In this document: positions 8,813-17,363 of the stretch, piece after piece | Position numbering within the stretch: position 1 is the stretch's first letter | Layout: each line of letters starts with the position of its first letter | Assembly: GCF_900094595.1 (NCBI RefSeq) | Contig: NZ_FMAD01000004.1 | Coordinates: forward strand, 62,001-126,000 | Source of the DNA: Cupriavidus alkaliphilus | GTDB lineage: Bacteria; Pseudomonadota; Gammaproteobacteria; Burkholderiales; Burkholderiaceae | Reading direction: 5' to 3' | DNA length: 64,000 nt | Translations under genes and position numbers: made by a program | The notes under the pieces: model-generated | Databases searched by the model: none | Told to the model about the DNA's origin: nothing | Seen by the model: the letters and a program-made list of their open reading frames with translations, nothing else

Positions 8813-9727
8813 TCAGGCCGCCTGGGTCCGTGCTGTGCGCAGCGTGCCCAGGCTAAGCACGAGCAGCGCCGCCAGGATCAGTACCACCGCGCCCAGCGTC
8901 TGCGGCGCGATCTGTTCGCCGCCCAGCCACGCGCCCATGGCCAGCGCCACCGGCGGGTTCACGTAGACATAGCTCGCCGCCAGGGTCTGGCTGACCGTCG
9001 AGACCAGGTACATGTAGGCGGAGAACGCCACCAGCGACCCCGCCACCACCAGGTAGACCCAGGCCCAGCCGGCCTGTGCGCTGACGGAAGACGGCCACGG
9101 CTCCTGCCGCAGCAGCGACAGTGCCATCAGCACCGCGCCGCCGATCACCATCTCGGCGGCAAACGCCGCCGCCCCGGGCGGCAGGTCCAGCCGGCGCGCC
9201 AGCTGCGAGCCGAAGGACCAGCTCGCCACCGCCAGCAGCAGCGCCACCACGCCGCCGGTGCTGACCTGGAACTCCGCCCCCGCGGTCAGCACCAGGATGC
9301 CGGCGCTGCCGATCGCAATTGCCACATACTCATACCACTTCGGCCGGTTGCCGAAGCACGCGCCCCAGATCAGCGCGAAGATCGGCATCGACCCGATCAT
9401 CACCGTGGTGGCGCCAGAGGAGATCGTCTGCTCCGCAATCGCAGTGAGACCCATGCCGCCCACCAGCAGAAACAGCGCCGGCACCGCGCAATGGCGCAAT
9501 TGCCGCGCCGACGGCATCGGCGTGCCGCGCCATGCCAGCCACGCGGCCAGCAGCAGGCCCGCGCACAGGAAGCGCGTGCCCATCATGAACAGCGGCGGAA
9601 AGCTCTCCAGCGTAAAGCGGATCGCCAGGTAGGTCGTGCCCCAGACCACATAGGTGATCGACAGGCACAGCAGTACAAGCGGGGACATGGGGCGCAGGGG
9701 CGGACGAGGTGCGGGAAAGGCATCCAA
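8813..9727 (-). CDS. EamA/DMT superfamily exporter (YedA-like)
   Basis: A 304-residue inner-membrane transporter of the drug/metabolite family with about ten hydrophobic helices arranged as two EamA repeats. The first repeat begins YVVWGTTYLAIRF and the second contains SWSFGSQLARR and AYMYLVSTVSQTLAASYVYVNPP spread over helices 8-9, closely resembling Escherichia coli YedA. Likely exports a small metabolite or amino acid; substrate unknown. An inverted repeat TTGTGA-N7-TCACAA lies about 48 bp upstream of the start. Confidence 0.88.
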   Translation of the reverse strand: MDAFPAPRPPLRPMSPLVLLCLSITYVVWGTTYLAIRFTLESFPPLFMMGTRFLCAGLLLAAWLAWRGTPMPSARQLRHCAVPALFLLVGGMGLTAIAEQTISSGATTVMIGSMPIFALIWGACFGNRPKWYEYVAIAIGSAGILVLTAGAEFQVSTGGVVALLLAVASWSFGSQLARRLDLPPGAAAFAAEMVIGGAVLMALSLLRQEPWPSSVSAQAGWAWVYLVVAGSLVAFSAYMYLVSTVSQTLAASYVYVNPPVALAMGAWLGGEQIAPQTLGAVVLILAALLVLSLGTLRTARTQAA

Positions 9728-9774
9728 GATAGCCGTGTCCGCCGCCGCGGCAAAACGAAAAGCGCTGGCAAGTC

Positions 9775-9793
9775 TTGTGAACGTTGCTCACAA
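9775..9793. promoter_or_regulatory. Inverted repeat upstream of the EamA gene
   Basis: TTGTGA and TCACAA arms are separated by 7 bp, about 48-66 bp upstream of the exporter start codon. The symmetry and position suit a dimeric repressor or CRP-like site; the cognate protein is unknown. Confidence 0.4.
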
Positions 9794-9811
9794 AGCACTC
9801 CAGCGCCGCAG

Positions 9812-9862
9812 GCAAAACAAAACCGGCCGCGTTCGCCTGGGCAGGCGCACGTATGGCCGGTT
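9812..9862 (-). terminator. Terminator for the 61-aa gene
   Basis: Arms AACCGGCC (9821-9828) and GGCCGGTT (9855-9862) enclose a smaller GCGCCTG/CAGGCG stem. On the minus strand the hairpin is followed by TTTTGTTTTG, a good T-rich tail. It starts about 50 nt after the stop of the small gene. Confidence 0.75.
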
Positions 9863-9913
9863 CTTCAACGCAGCCCGGACGGGCCGCAACTACCGTACTG
9901 CTGGTGCCAGCGA

Positions 9914-10099
9914 TCAGCCGTTGGCGTAAACCACCTTGGCCTTGCGGGCCTGGCTTTGCAGGCGTTCGATCACCGACTGCACGGTGGCGATGGCACGCTT
10001 GACGTCGTGGGCGAAGCCCAGGCTTTGCGTACCGAGCTCGCGCTCGATGAGTTGGCGTTCCAGTTGATCGGTCAGCTTGATATCGGATTGGGTGTTCAT
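9914..10099 (-). CDS. Conserved-looking 61-residue protein of unknown function
   Basis: The 61-residue product is hydrophilic and predicted helical (MNTQSDIKLTDQLERQL start, VQSVIERLQSQARKAK helix), with no signal peptide, cysteine or recognisable domain. Support for it being real: AAGGAAGG 6 nt upstream of the ATG, an extended -10 promoter (TGCTACAAT) about 42 nt upstream, and a T-tailed hairpin terminator downstream, so it looks like a monocistronic unit. Function unknown. Confidence 0.7.
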   Translation of the reverse strand: MNTQSDIKLTDQLERQLIERELGTQSLGFAHDVKRAIATVQSVIERLQSQARKAKVVYANG

Positions 10100-10140
10100 G
10101 GCGTCCTTCCTTCGGGATTACCCTTATGGGGTTTTCCCTG

Positions 10141-10149
10141 ATTGTAGCA
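10141..10149 (-). promoter_or_regulatory. Extended -10 promoter for the 61-aa gene
   Basis: On the minus strand TGCTACAAT gives an extended -10 (TGnTATAAT, one mismatch) about 42 nt upstream of the ATG. No good -35 is seen, as is common with extended -10 promoters. Confidence 0.5.
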
Positions 10150-10296
10150 AAAGAATTGTCGCAATGCAGCATTAGGTGAAAGTACGTATGCCGGGACACC
10201 ACAAACTGTGTCGGATGAATTACTTATCAATGAGCGCGTCCGCGAAATAGAAATAAATTGACCACCCACCAGCCTCCTATGACGCGCCGAAGGCAC

Positions 10297-10328
10297 AAAA
10301 AAACCGCTGCTATAGCAGCGGCTTTTTT
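10297..10328. terminator. Bidirectional rho-independent terminator at the end of the first metal-efflux operon
   Basis: A 7-bp stem CCGCTGC/GCAGCGG with a TATA loop (10304-10321) is flanked by an A run on the left and a T run on the right, so it can end transcripts on either strand. It lies about 46 nt beyond the last minus-strand gene of the efflux operon. The roughly 155 bp between it and the 61-aa gene's promoter hold AT-rich sequence with no gene I can support. Confidence 0.9.
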
Positions 10329-10373
10329 TGTTGCAGCGACGCAGGATCGAACCCTGCCAGCATGGAGCGCCCG

Positions 10374-10760
10374 TCACTTCGCCACGAAGCGCGCCGTGAC
10401 AGTCTTGCCGTCTACAAACCGGATCGTCGCGACCAGCTTGGAGCCGGCCTGCAGTTGCAGCTTGTCGGCCGCGACCAGTGCATTGTCCGCGCCGGGGTTC
10501 AGCGCCGTTTCGGTCTTGCGGGTGCCGGTCAGCACCGTCAGCTTGCCGCTGGCACCGGCCACGGGCAGCTTCCTGTCATGGTCGTCGACATAAATCGTGA
10601 CCGCGCCATCCCGGTTCACCAGTTCGAACTGCAGGTCGCTGGCGACCTGCACGATGCCCCCATATTGCGCAGGCTTGGCGCCGTGGGCCATGGCCAGTCC
10701 GGAAAGGCCGGACAGTGCGAGACTGCCGGCAAGCACCATGGCCGAGAACTGTTTCTTCAT
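10374..10760 (-). CDS. Small exported protein at the end of the metal-efflux operon
   Basis: A 128-residue predicted periplasmic protein: Sec signal MKKQFSAMVLAGSLALSGL with cleavage after AMA (about 25), then a soluble beta-rich domain beginning HGAKPAQYGGIVQV. The mature N-terminal His and the QYGG segment are the only obvious metal-relevant residues. CGGAG lies 10 nt upstream of the ATG. It starts 53 bp after the RND pump gene and is followed by a strong terminator, so it is the last gene of the operon. Likely a periplasmic accessory or metal-binding factor; not assignable to a named family by eye. Confidence 0.8.
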   Translation of the reverse strand: MKKQFSAMVLAGSLALSGLSGLAMAHGAKPAQYGGIVQVASDLQFELVNRDGAVTIYVDDHDRKLPVAGASGKLTVLTGTRKTETALNPGADNALVAADKLQLQAGSKLVATIRFVDGKTVTARFVAK

Positions 10761-10813
10761 CGCATAACTCCGTTGCTGCAGCGGCTTGGGGGCGCCGCTG
10801 CCAAAGCCCTGAT

Positions 10814-13800
10814 TCAATACGTGTCTTCCGGCCGCTGCGACAGGATGCGCTGCAGCGGGCGGCGCCCCCACAGCCAGAACGCCAGCGGCGTCAGCATGGA
10901 ATCGAGCAGGGTCGAACTGACCAACCCGCCGAAGATCACCACCGCCACCGGGTGCAGGATTTCCTTGCCGGGCGCATCGGCCGACACCAGCAAGGGCACC
11001 AGCGCGAACGCCGCGACCAGCGCGGTCATCAGCACCGGTGTCAGCCGCTCGAGCGAACCGCGCACGATCATCGGGATGCCGAAGGTCTCGCCTTCGAAGC
11101 GGCACAGGTTGATATAGTGGCTGACCTTCAGGATGCCGTTGCGCGTGGCAATGCCGGTCAGCGTGATAAAGCCGACCATCGACGCCACCGACAGGCTCAG
11201 CCCCGCCAGCCACATCGCGATCACGCTGCCGATCAAGGCGAACGGGATATTGGCCATGATCACCAGCGTCAGGGTCGCGGAGCGGTAGCGCGAGTAGAGG
11301 ACCAGGTAGATCAGCGCCAGCGACACCAGCGACAGCAACACGATGCGCCGCGTGGCCTGCTCCTGCGCCTGGAACTGGCCCTCGATGCTGACGAAATAGC
11401 CAGCGGGCAGTCCGGCACGCGCCGCCGCTTCGCGCACTGCGCCGACGATCCGCGACATGTCGGAGCCGTCGGTATTGGCATAGACCACGATGCGGCGCCG
11501 GCCGTTCTCGCGCCCGATCTGGTTGGGGCCGTCGCCCTCCTCCACGCTGGCGATGGCGGACAGCGGCACCGCGCCGCGCGGCGAGTCCAGCATGACCCGC
11601 GACAGGTCCTGCGGCGCGCGGCCGGTATCGGGCAGGCGCACCACCAGGTCGTGGCGGCGCACGCCGTCGATCAGCTGCGTGACGCGCGTGCCGTCGGACA
11701 AGGTCTGCAGCGCCTTCAGCGCCTCGCCGGCCGGGATGCCGTACTGCGCCGCCTTGCGATAGTCGAGCCGCACATTGACCTGCGGAATCAGCACTTGGCG
11801 CTCGACCGTGATATCGACGAGGCCCGGGATCGTTGCCAGGCGCCCGCGCACGTTCTCCGCCAGGCCGCGCAGCGTATCGAGGTCATCGCCATAGATCTTC
11901 AGCGCGATCTGCGCCCGCACCCCGGACAGCAGGTGATCCAGCCGATGCGAAATCGGCTGGCCGATCGCCACCGACGCCGGCAGGCCGGCAAGCTGCGCGC
12001 GGATGGCGGCCATCACCTGCTCGCGGCTGCGGACGGAAGGCTTCAGGTCGATGTCGATCTCGGAGGCATGCACGCCCTCGGCATGTTCGTCCAGTTCGGC
12101 GCGGCCGGTGCGGCGGCCCACCCGTGTCACTTCCGGCACCTGCCGGATCAGCGTTTCCGCCAGCGCGCCGATGCGGTTGGCTTCGGCCAGCGAAGTGCCG
12201 GGGTTGAGCATCAGCGACATCACCATCGAACCCTCGTTGAAGCCCGGCAAGAAGGCACGCGGCAGCCACGGCACGGTGGCGGCCGCCAGCACCACCGCGA
12301 CCGCGGCCACTGACAGCACTGCCCGCGCGCGCGGGAACGACCAGTCCAGGATGCGGGCATCGACCCGCTTGAGCCACGCCACCAGCGGGCTGTCGGGATG
12401 TTCGAGCCGCTTCATCCGCGGCAGCAGGTAGTACGACAGCACCGGCGTCACCGTCATCGACACCAGCATCGATGCCAGGATCGACACGATGTAGGCGATC
12501 CCCAGCGGCGCGAACAGCCGCCCTTCGATCCCCGGCAGCGCAAACAGCGGCACGAACACCAGCACCACCACCAGCGTGGCATAGACGATGCCGGAGCGCA
12601 CTTCGACGCTGGCGCGCCAGATCGTCTCCAGCACCGATGGCGGGTCGTCCATGGCGGCGCGCTGCCGCAGCCGGCGCTGGATGTTCTCGACGTCGACAAT
12701 GGCATCGTCAACCAGTTCGCCGATGGCGATGGCCAGGCCGCCCAGCGTCATCACGTTGATCGACTGGCCCAGCAGCTGGAACGCCAGCGCCGAGACAGCC
12801 AGCGACAGCGGTATCGCCACCAGCGAGATCGCGGTGGTGCGCGCGCTCAGCAGGAAGGCGAACAGGATCACCGTCACCATGATGGCGCCGTCGCGCAGCG
12901 CCTCGACCACGTTGCCGAGCGAGGCCTCGATAAAGTCGGCCTGGCGGAACAGCACCTGCGGCGCGGACAAACCCTGCGGCAGCCCCTGCCTGAGTTCGCC
13001 AAGGGCGGCTTCCAGGTCGCGCGTCAGGCGCACGGTGTCGGCGGCGGGCTGCTTCTGCACGCTGACGATCACCGCGGGCTTGCCGTTGAAGCCGGCGTCG
13101 CCGCGCTTGAGCGCAGCGGCGTAGCGCACGCCGGCCACCTGCTCCAGCAGCACCGGCGCGCCGTCCTTGTAGGCGACCGCAACGCCCTTGAGGTCGTCGA
13201 TCCGGTTGGTGCGGCCGAGATTGCGGATCAGGTATTCGCGGCCGTTCAGGTCGATGAAGCCGCCACTGGTATTGGCGGCGAAGTCGCGCAGGGCACCCTG
13301 CACCTGTGCCAGCGCCACGCCGAATTGCGCCATGCGCGCGGTATCCGGCTCGACCCGCAATTGCCGCACCTCGCCGCCGATCGGGATCACCTGCGACACC
13401 CCGGGCACCGACAGCAGGCTCGGTCGCAGCACGAAGTCGGCATACTCGCGCGCCTGCATCGGGCTGGCCCGGGCCGGATCGATCGGCAACGCAATCAGCA
13501 TGATCTCGCCCATGATCGACGAGACCGGCCCGAGGATGGGCGCGAGCCCGCCGGGCAACTGCTCCTTCACCAGCGCCAGCCGTTCCGACACGAGCTGGCG
13601 GTTGCGGTAGATATCGCTGCCCCAGTCGAACTCGGCGTAGACGATGGACAGGCCGACGCCGGACACCGAGCGCACCCGCGTAACGCCGGGCATGCCGTTC
13701 AGCGCGGTCTCGATCGGGAACGACACCAGCAGTTCGACTTCCTGCGGCGCCATGCCCCCCGCTTCGGTGATCACGGTCACCAGCGGCTTGTTCAGGTCCG

Positions 13801-13918
13801 GGAACACATCGACCGGCGTGCGCCATGCGGTGAGCCCCCCGTAGACCATCAGGATCAGGGCAAAGGCCAGTACCAGCAGCCGGTTGCCGAGGCTGGCGCG
13901 AACGATCCAGTTGAACAT
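10814..13918 (-). CDS. Heavy-metal efflux RND pump (CzcA/CusA family, HME5-like)
   Basis: A 1034-residue inner-membrane proton/metal antiporter that forms the engine of a tripartite efflux complex. The layout is that of HME-RND proteins: helix 1, a large periplasmic loop with [12 protein letters not shown], helices 2-7, a second loop and helices 8-12. The helix 4 motif reads [15 protein letters not shown] (398-412). That pattern (AIGx3DDAx3VEN) is what I recall for the HME5 class, unlike DFGx3DGA of CzcA (Zn/Co/Cd) or AIGx3DAA of CusA (Cu/Ag). The substrate is therefore probably not the standard Czc set; nickel has been suggested for HME5. It starts 9 bp after the adaptor gene. Confidence 0.93.
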   Translation of the reverse strand: MFNWIVRASLGNRLLVLAFALILMVYGGLTAWRTPVDVFPDLNKPLVTVITEAGGMAPQEVELLVSFPIETALNGMPGVTRVRSVSGVGLSIVYAEFDWGSDIYRNRQLVSERLALVKEQLPGGLAPILGPVSSIMGEIMLIALPIDPARASPMQAREYADFVLRPSLLSVPGVSQVIPIGGEVRQLRVEPDTARMAQFGVALAQVQGALRDFAANTSGGFIDLNGREYLIRNLGRTNRIDDLKGVAVAYKDGAPVLLEQVAGVRYAAALKRGDAGFNGKPAVIVSVQKQPAADTVRLTRDLEAALGELRQGLPQGLSAPQVLFRQADFIEASLGNVVEALRDGAIMVTVILFAFLLSARTTAISLVAIPLSLAVSALAFQLLGQSINVMTLGGLAIAIGELVDDAIVDVENIQRRLRQRAAMDDPPSVLETIWRASVEVRSGIVYATLVVVLVFVPLFALPGIEGRLFAPLGIAYIVSILASMLVSMTVTPVLSYYLLPRMKRLEHPDSPLVAWLKRVDARILDWSFPRARAVLSVAAVAVVLAAATVPWLPRAFLPGFNEGSMVMSLMLNPGTSLAEANRIGALAETLIRQVPEVTRVGRRTGRAELDEHAEGVHASEIDIDLKPSVRSREQVMAAIRAQLAGLPASVAIGQPISHRLDHLLSGVRAQIALKIYGDDLDTLRGLAENVRGRLATIPGLVDITVERQVLIPQVNVRLDYRKAAQYGIPAGEALKALQTLSDGTRVTQLIDGVRRHDLVVRLPDTGRAPQDLSRVMLDSPRGAVPLSAIASVEEGDGPNQIGRENGRRRIVVYANTDGSDMSRIVGAVREAAARAGLPAGYFVSIEGQFQAQEQATRRIVLLSLVSLALIYLVLYSRYRSATLTLVIMANIPFALIGSVIAMWLAGLSLSVASMVGFITLTGIATRNGILKVSHYINLCRFEGETFGIPMIVRGSLERLTPVLMTALVAAFALVPLLVSADAPGKEILHPVAVVIFGGLVSSTLLDSMLTPLAFWLWGRRPLQRILSQRPEDTY

Positions 13919-13927
13919 GCGCGCCCC

Positions 13928-15046
13928 TCAGCGGATCTGGTTGATCAGCGCCGCGCCGGACACCACCACCCGGTTCTCCGGCGACAGTCCGCCGACCACG
14001 ACCACGGTGCGCGCATCGAGCACGCGCGCCTCGACCGGCTGCGCGATAAAGCGCTGCGTGCCGGACTTGATCCACACCACCGGCAGGTTGCTGGCGTTGC
14101 GCACCAGCGCCTCGCTGGGCAGCGCGATGCCGCGCAAGGTATCGCTCAGCGTCGCGACCACGGTCACGGGCTGGCCCACGGCCAGCGGCACGTCGCTGCC
14201 GGTCAGCCGGAACGTCAGCGGCACCGCGCCGTTCTTCAGGCTGCGGCCGGCGCCGACGAATTCCAGCTTGCCGCCGGTGCCGCTGGCCAGGGCGCCGCCC
14301 TTGATGCGGTTGGCCAGCGAACTGTCCGCGGTGCTGGCCTCGATCAGCAGGCGGGCGGGATCGACCACCTCGTACAGCACGTCCCCGGCGGCAACCACCT
14401 GCCCCGCCAGCACGTTGGCGCTGGCGATCACGCCGCTGGCCGGCGCGGTCAGCGTATCGGTCTGGTGCAGGCTCTTGCCGACCGCATCGCGCTGGCCGGA
14501 AAGGCTCTGGACCTCGGCGCGGGCCGCTTCGATCTCCTTGCGCGGGATGCTGTCCGTCAGCGATTCCAGCCGCTGCAGCCGCTGCCGCGCCAGCTTCAGG
14601 CTGGCGCTGAGGTTGGCGAACTGCGCCTGCTGGTTGCCGATGTCAAAAGGCTCGCTCTTGTGGCGCAGCACGGCCAGCGCCTGGCCCTTGCTGACGCGCT
14701 GCCCGAGCACCGGGAAGCCGCCCGGCGGCGGGTCGATCCAGCCCGGGTGGCCCGCCTGCAGGCGCCCGCCGGCGTTCGGATCAATCGCCACCACGGCGTT
14801 CAGTTCAACGGTCATCGGGTGCGCGGCCGGCTGCGGCATCGCGGTCCGTATGCCCATGCGGCGCTGGGCCAGCTTGGGCACCAGGACGCTGCCGTCTGGC
14901 AGCCGGGCCAGGCCACTGCCCGACACCGCGGCCGGTGTATCGAGGTGTTCGCCATTCGGGCCGTGCGCGCCGGGCCCGGCCAGCGCCGGCATGGTTGCCC
15001 AGGCGGCCAGCGCGACCGCCAGGGTTGCGATATGGGTGGTCATCAT
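13928..15046 (-). CDS. Membrane fusion protein of the RND metal-efflux system (CzcB-like)
   Basis: A 372-residue periplasmic adaptor linking the RND pump to the outer-membrane channel. It has a signal peptide ending ALA, then GPGAHGPNGEHLD at the mature N-terminus, a lipoyl/barrel-sandwich region (GQRVSKGQALAVL), a coiled-coil hairpin (about 130-190; LSASLKLARQRLQRLESL), and the returning lipoyl half TLTAPASGVIASANVLAGQVV. The start ATG overlaps the upstream stop (TGATG), with GGAGG about 9 nt upstream; a second ATG follows directly. The same GPGAHGPNGEHLD segment occurs in the preceding 189-aa protein. Confidence 0.92.
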   Translation of the reverse strand: MMTTHIATLAVALAAWATMPALAGPGAHGPNGEHLDTPAAVSGSGLARLPDGSVLVPKLAQRRMGIRTAMPQPAAHPMTVELNAVVAIDPNAGGRLQAGHPGWIDPPPGGFPVLGQRVSKGQALAVLRHKSEPFDIGNQQAQFANLSASLKLARQRLQRLESLTDSIPRKEIEAARAEVQSLSGQRDAVGKSLHQTDTLTAPASGVIASANVLAGQVVAAGDVLYEVVDPARLLIEASTADSSLANRIKGGALASGTGGKLEFVGAGRSLKNGAVPLTFRLTGSDVPLAVGQPVTVVATLSDTLRGIALPSEALVRNASNLPVVWIKSGTQRFIAQPVEARVLDARTVVVVGGLSPENRVVVSGAALINQIR

Positions 15047-15615
15047 CACGCCGTGCCTCCATTCCTTTTGCCAACGCGGCGCTGCACGCGCCAGGCGCCG
15101 GCGGCAACGACCGCCGCAAGCAGGACCAGCCACGGCCAGCGCGCCTGCCACCACGCCATGCCGTGCTCGTGTTCGTCCGCGGCAACGTTCAGGGTGCCTT
15201 CGATCAGGTCCGACTCGTTGCCGGTGACGAGCGTAAACACCAGCGCATGCTGGCCGGGCCGGCGCAGCGCCTGCAGCAGCTTCTCGTCGGTAAAGGCATA
15301 GTCGCCGGCATCGGCGTGCGGCTTGCCCTGGGCCTTGATGCCGTTGAACTCGACCTCGAGCGTGCCGTCGAGCACCGGCTCGTTGGTGACGTAGCGGTCG
15401 ACCATGACGGAGAGTTCGTCCGTGGCGAGGGTGCCCACCAGTTCGAACGCCTCCGTATTGGCTTCGATGGTCGGCTGGGCGTGTGCCGCCGCGCCGGTGT
15501 CGGCGGGCGCGTCCAGGTGCTCGCCATTGGGGCCATGGGCACCGGGGCCCGCGTGCGCCGCCGGCAGCGCGATCGCGAGCGTCAGGAACAGGACAAGAAA
15601 CAACTGGCGGATCAT
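15046..15615 (-). CDS. Periplasmic protein with C-terminal membrane anchor, in RND metal operon
   Basis: A 189-residue protein with a Sec signal (MIRQLFLVLFLTLAIALPAAHA), a soluble periplasmic domain and a C-terminal transmembrane helix (WWQARWPWLVLLAAVVAAGAW, about 158-178) with a basic cytoplasmic tail. The mature N-terminus carries GPGAHGPNGEHLD, shared with the adaptor protein encoded next. Overlaps of 4 nt with czcC and 1 nt with czcB indicate translational coupling and a stoichiometric role in the complex. No named family is recognised. A periplasmic metal chaperone or regulator of the pump is an inference from position and the His/Asp-containing motif. Confidence 0.85.
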   Translation of the reverse strand: MIRQLFLVLFLTLAIALPAAHAGPGAHGPNGEHLDAPADTGAAAHAQPTIEANTEAFELVGTLATDELSVMVDRYVTNEPVLDGTLEVEFNGIKAQGKPHADAGDYAFTDEKLLQALRRPGQHALVFTLVTGNESDLIEGTLNVAADEHEHGMAWWQARWPWLVLLAAVVAAGAWRVQRRVGKRNGGTA

Positions 15616-16829
15616 GGCAGGACTCCGAGCGCCTGGTTGAGGGTGGCAATGGCGATGCCGCGGCGGGCACGCTGGCGCGCGAGGTCGGCTTCGGCTTCCA
15701 GCGCCTGGTTTTGTGCGCGCAGCACTTCCGGCAAGCCAATCTCGCCGGCATTGAAGGTCTTGCGCAGCAGCGCCGCCCGTTCGGACAGCGCGGCGCTGCG
15801 TTCTTGCGTAAGGCCGAGCTGCTGTTCGGCCAGCCGCAGCGCGGCCTGCGCCGCGTCGATCTCGGCGCGGACGTTGCGCTCAGTGCGCTCGAGTTCGGCC
15901 CGCGCTGTCATCAGCTCGGTCTGCGCGGCGGTTTCGCGCGGCAGGTTGCGCGCATCCGTGGCGAACGGGATCCTGACGAACAGGCCGACGGTCTGGTCGC
16001 CGGGCATGCCGCCGCCGGCCCGGTCGTTGCGGTACATCACGCCGACTTCGGGCGGGTCGCGGCGCGATTTGCGCAGGTAGCCCAGCTGGCGTTCGCCGCG
16101 CAGCACGGCCTGCTGCGCCGCTTCCCGGCGCGGATGGCTCGCGGCATGGGCGGCAGGGTCTGCCGCCGGCGCCGCCGATTCGTCGTACCGTAGCGGCAGC
16201 GCGGAGACACCGGTGACCTGCAGCAGCCGCGCCTTCGCCTCGACCACGCGGGCCTCGTTTTCGGCAAGCAGGCCCTGTGCCGCCAGGTCATCCTGCTGCG
16301 CCAGCAGCAGGTCGGTGCGCGCGAGGTCGCCGGCACTGACGCGGCGGCGTACATCGTCGCGCAGCGACGCGGCAATGCCGGCGCGGCGCCGCATCACTTC
16401 GCGCTCGCCTTCCACGGCCGCCAGCTGCCAGACGCGCTCGCGGACTTCGGCGGCCAGATTCAGCCGCGCCAGCGCGGCGCCAGCCTCGGCCTCGGCCGCC
16501 TGGGCATCGGCGAGGTCGCCGCGTGCCGCGCGCTGGCCCGGCAGCCACACCGGCACGCCCAGCTGGACCTCGCTCTCGCGCAGGCCACGCCGTTCGGTCC
16601 AGCGGTCGTCACGGTGCAGCAGGCCGAGCGTGGGCGGCCCGGCGATCGGTGCGTCGGCCTGGACCCGGCTGGCCGCCGCCTCCAGGCGCCGCCCCTCGGT
16701 GGCCTGGAAGGCGACGGAGCGCTCCCAGGCGGCATCGAACAGCGCGCGCAGATCGGCGGGTGCGGACTGGCCATGGGCCGCGGGCATCAGCAACGCCGAC
16801 GCCACCACGGAGATGAAGAACTTGTGCAT
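15612..16829 (-). CDS. Outer-membrane factor of the RND metal-efflux system (CzcC-like)
   Basis: A 405-residue TolC/CzcC-family outer-membrane channel. It has a signal peptide (MHKFFISVVASALLMPAAHG) and two long coiled-coil repeats typical of OEP domains (about 60-210 and 250-400), ending in GIAIATLNQALGVLP. The start at 16829 is selected because it opens the signal peptide; the upstream in-frame region is Arg/Cys-rich and unlikely to be translated. It overlaps the next gene by ATGA. It is 100 bp downstream of the CzcI-like leader gene. Confidence 0.9.
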   Translation of the reverse strand: MHKFFISVVASALLMPAAHGQSAPADLRALFDAAWERSVAFQATEGRRLEAAASRVQADAPIAGPPTLGLLHRDDRWTERRGLRESEVQLGVPVWLPGQRAARGDLADAQAAEAEAGAALARLNLAAEVRERVWQLAAVEGEREVMRRRAGIAASLRDDVRRRVSAGDLARTDLLLAQQDDLAAQGLLAENEARVVEAKARLLQVTGVSALPLRYDESAAPAADPAAHAASHPRREAAQQAVLRGERQLGYLRKSRRDPPEVGVMYRNDRAGGGMPGDQTVGLFVRIPFATDARNLPRETAAQTELMTARAELERTERNVRAEIDAAQAALRLAEQQLGLTQERSAALSERAALLRKTFNAGEIGLPEVLRAQNQALEAEADLARQRARRGIAIATLNQALGVLP

Positions 16830-16929
16830 GGAATCCCCAACGCAGATTGCGACAACAACGGCAATGCGGCGGGGCGCGGCGCAAAGACATGGCGCCACGG
16901 CAGGCAATCAGCAGATCAGTGCCCCGCCG

Positions 16930-17283
16930 TCAGGCGGGCGCGTGAGGGGGGCGTAACGGGGGACTGCAGCCAGGGTCAGGGATGCGGCCGCCCAGGAACA
17001 ACGGCTCGCGCTGCGTTTGCAGCGTCAGTGGCGGCACCATGCCGGCCGGCAATGGCGCCTGGAAGTGGGTGCCGTAGTCGAAGTCGAGCTGGTGCGACGC
17101 GGAGGCGGTGGAATCGTCGAAGGCGATCTCTCCGTCCTCATCATGGTGATGCGGAATGTGCTCGGCGTGCGCGGCCATGTGGTCCGGCGGAAAGCCGGCG
17201 GCGTGCGCGAGCTGCCGCTGCGCCGCGGCCAATGCCTGCAGCGGCAGGATCAGCATCAGGAGCAAGGCAATCATGCGCGACAT
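16930..17283 (-). CDS. CzcI-like short exported protein heading the RND operon
   Basis: A 117-residue exported protein: signal MSRMIALLLMLILPLQALA followed by a His/Asp-rich segment (HMAAHAEHIPHHHDEDGE, about 35-52) and a proline-rich C-terminus (CSPPLRPPHAPA). The LILPLQ-type signal, His cluster, small size and position before czcC resemble CzcI, a regulator or metal-sensing periplasmic protein of czc operons. Identity is by pattern, not full alignment. The gene starts only 80 bp after the autotransporter stop, and the operon promoter should lie in or near that gap. Confidence 0.75.
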   Translation of the reverse strand: MSRMIALLLMLILPLQALAAAQRQLAHAAGFPPDHMAAHAEHIPHHHDEDGEIAFDDSTASASHQLDFDYGTHFQAPLPAGMVPPLTLQTQREPLFLGGRIPDPGCSPPLRPPHAPA

Positions 17284-17363
17284 AGGGCGGGATTCTACCC
17301 GACCTGCCGGCACCGGCGCGAGACCGCGGCGCCGAATGCCGTAAGCGTCGCCCGGGCCGAAAC

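Noticed and set aside
10341-10357. tRNA T-arm-like hairpin (GCAGG-GTTCGAT-CCTGC on the minus strand), possible att site
   Set aside because: The stem and TTC loop are out of register for a true T-arm, there is no acceptor stem, CCA end or integrase nearby; it is more likely a chance hairpin in the 3' UTR.
10814-15751. Apparent long fused frames across the first RND operon (for example plus-strand 12398-15301)
   Set aside because: Antisense shadows; the minus-strand genes show full family motifs and short overlaps expected of an operon.
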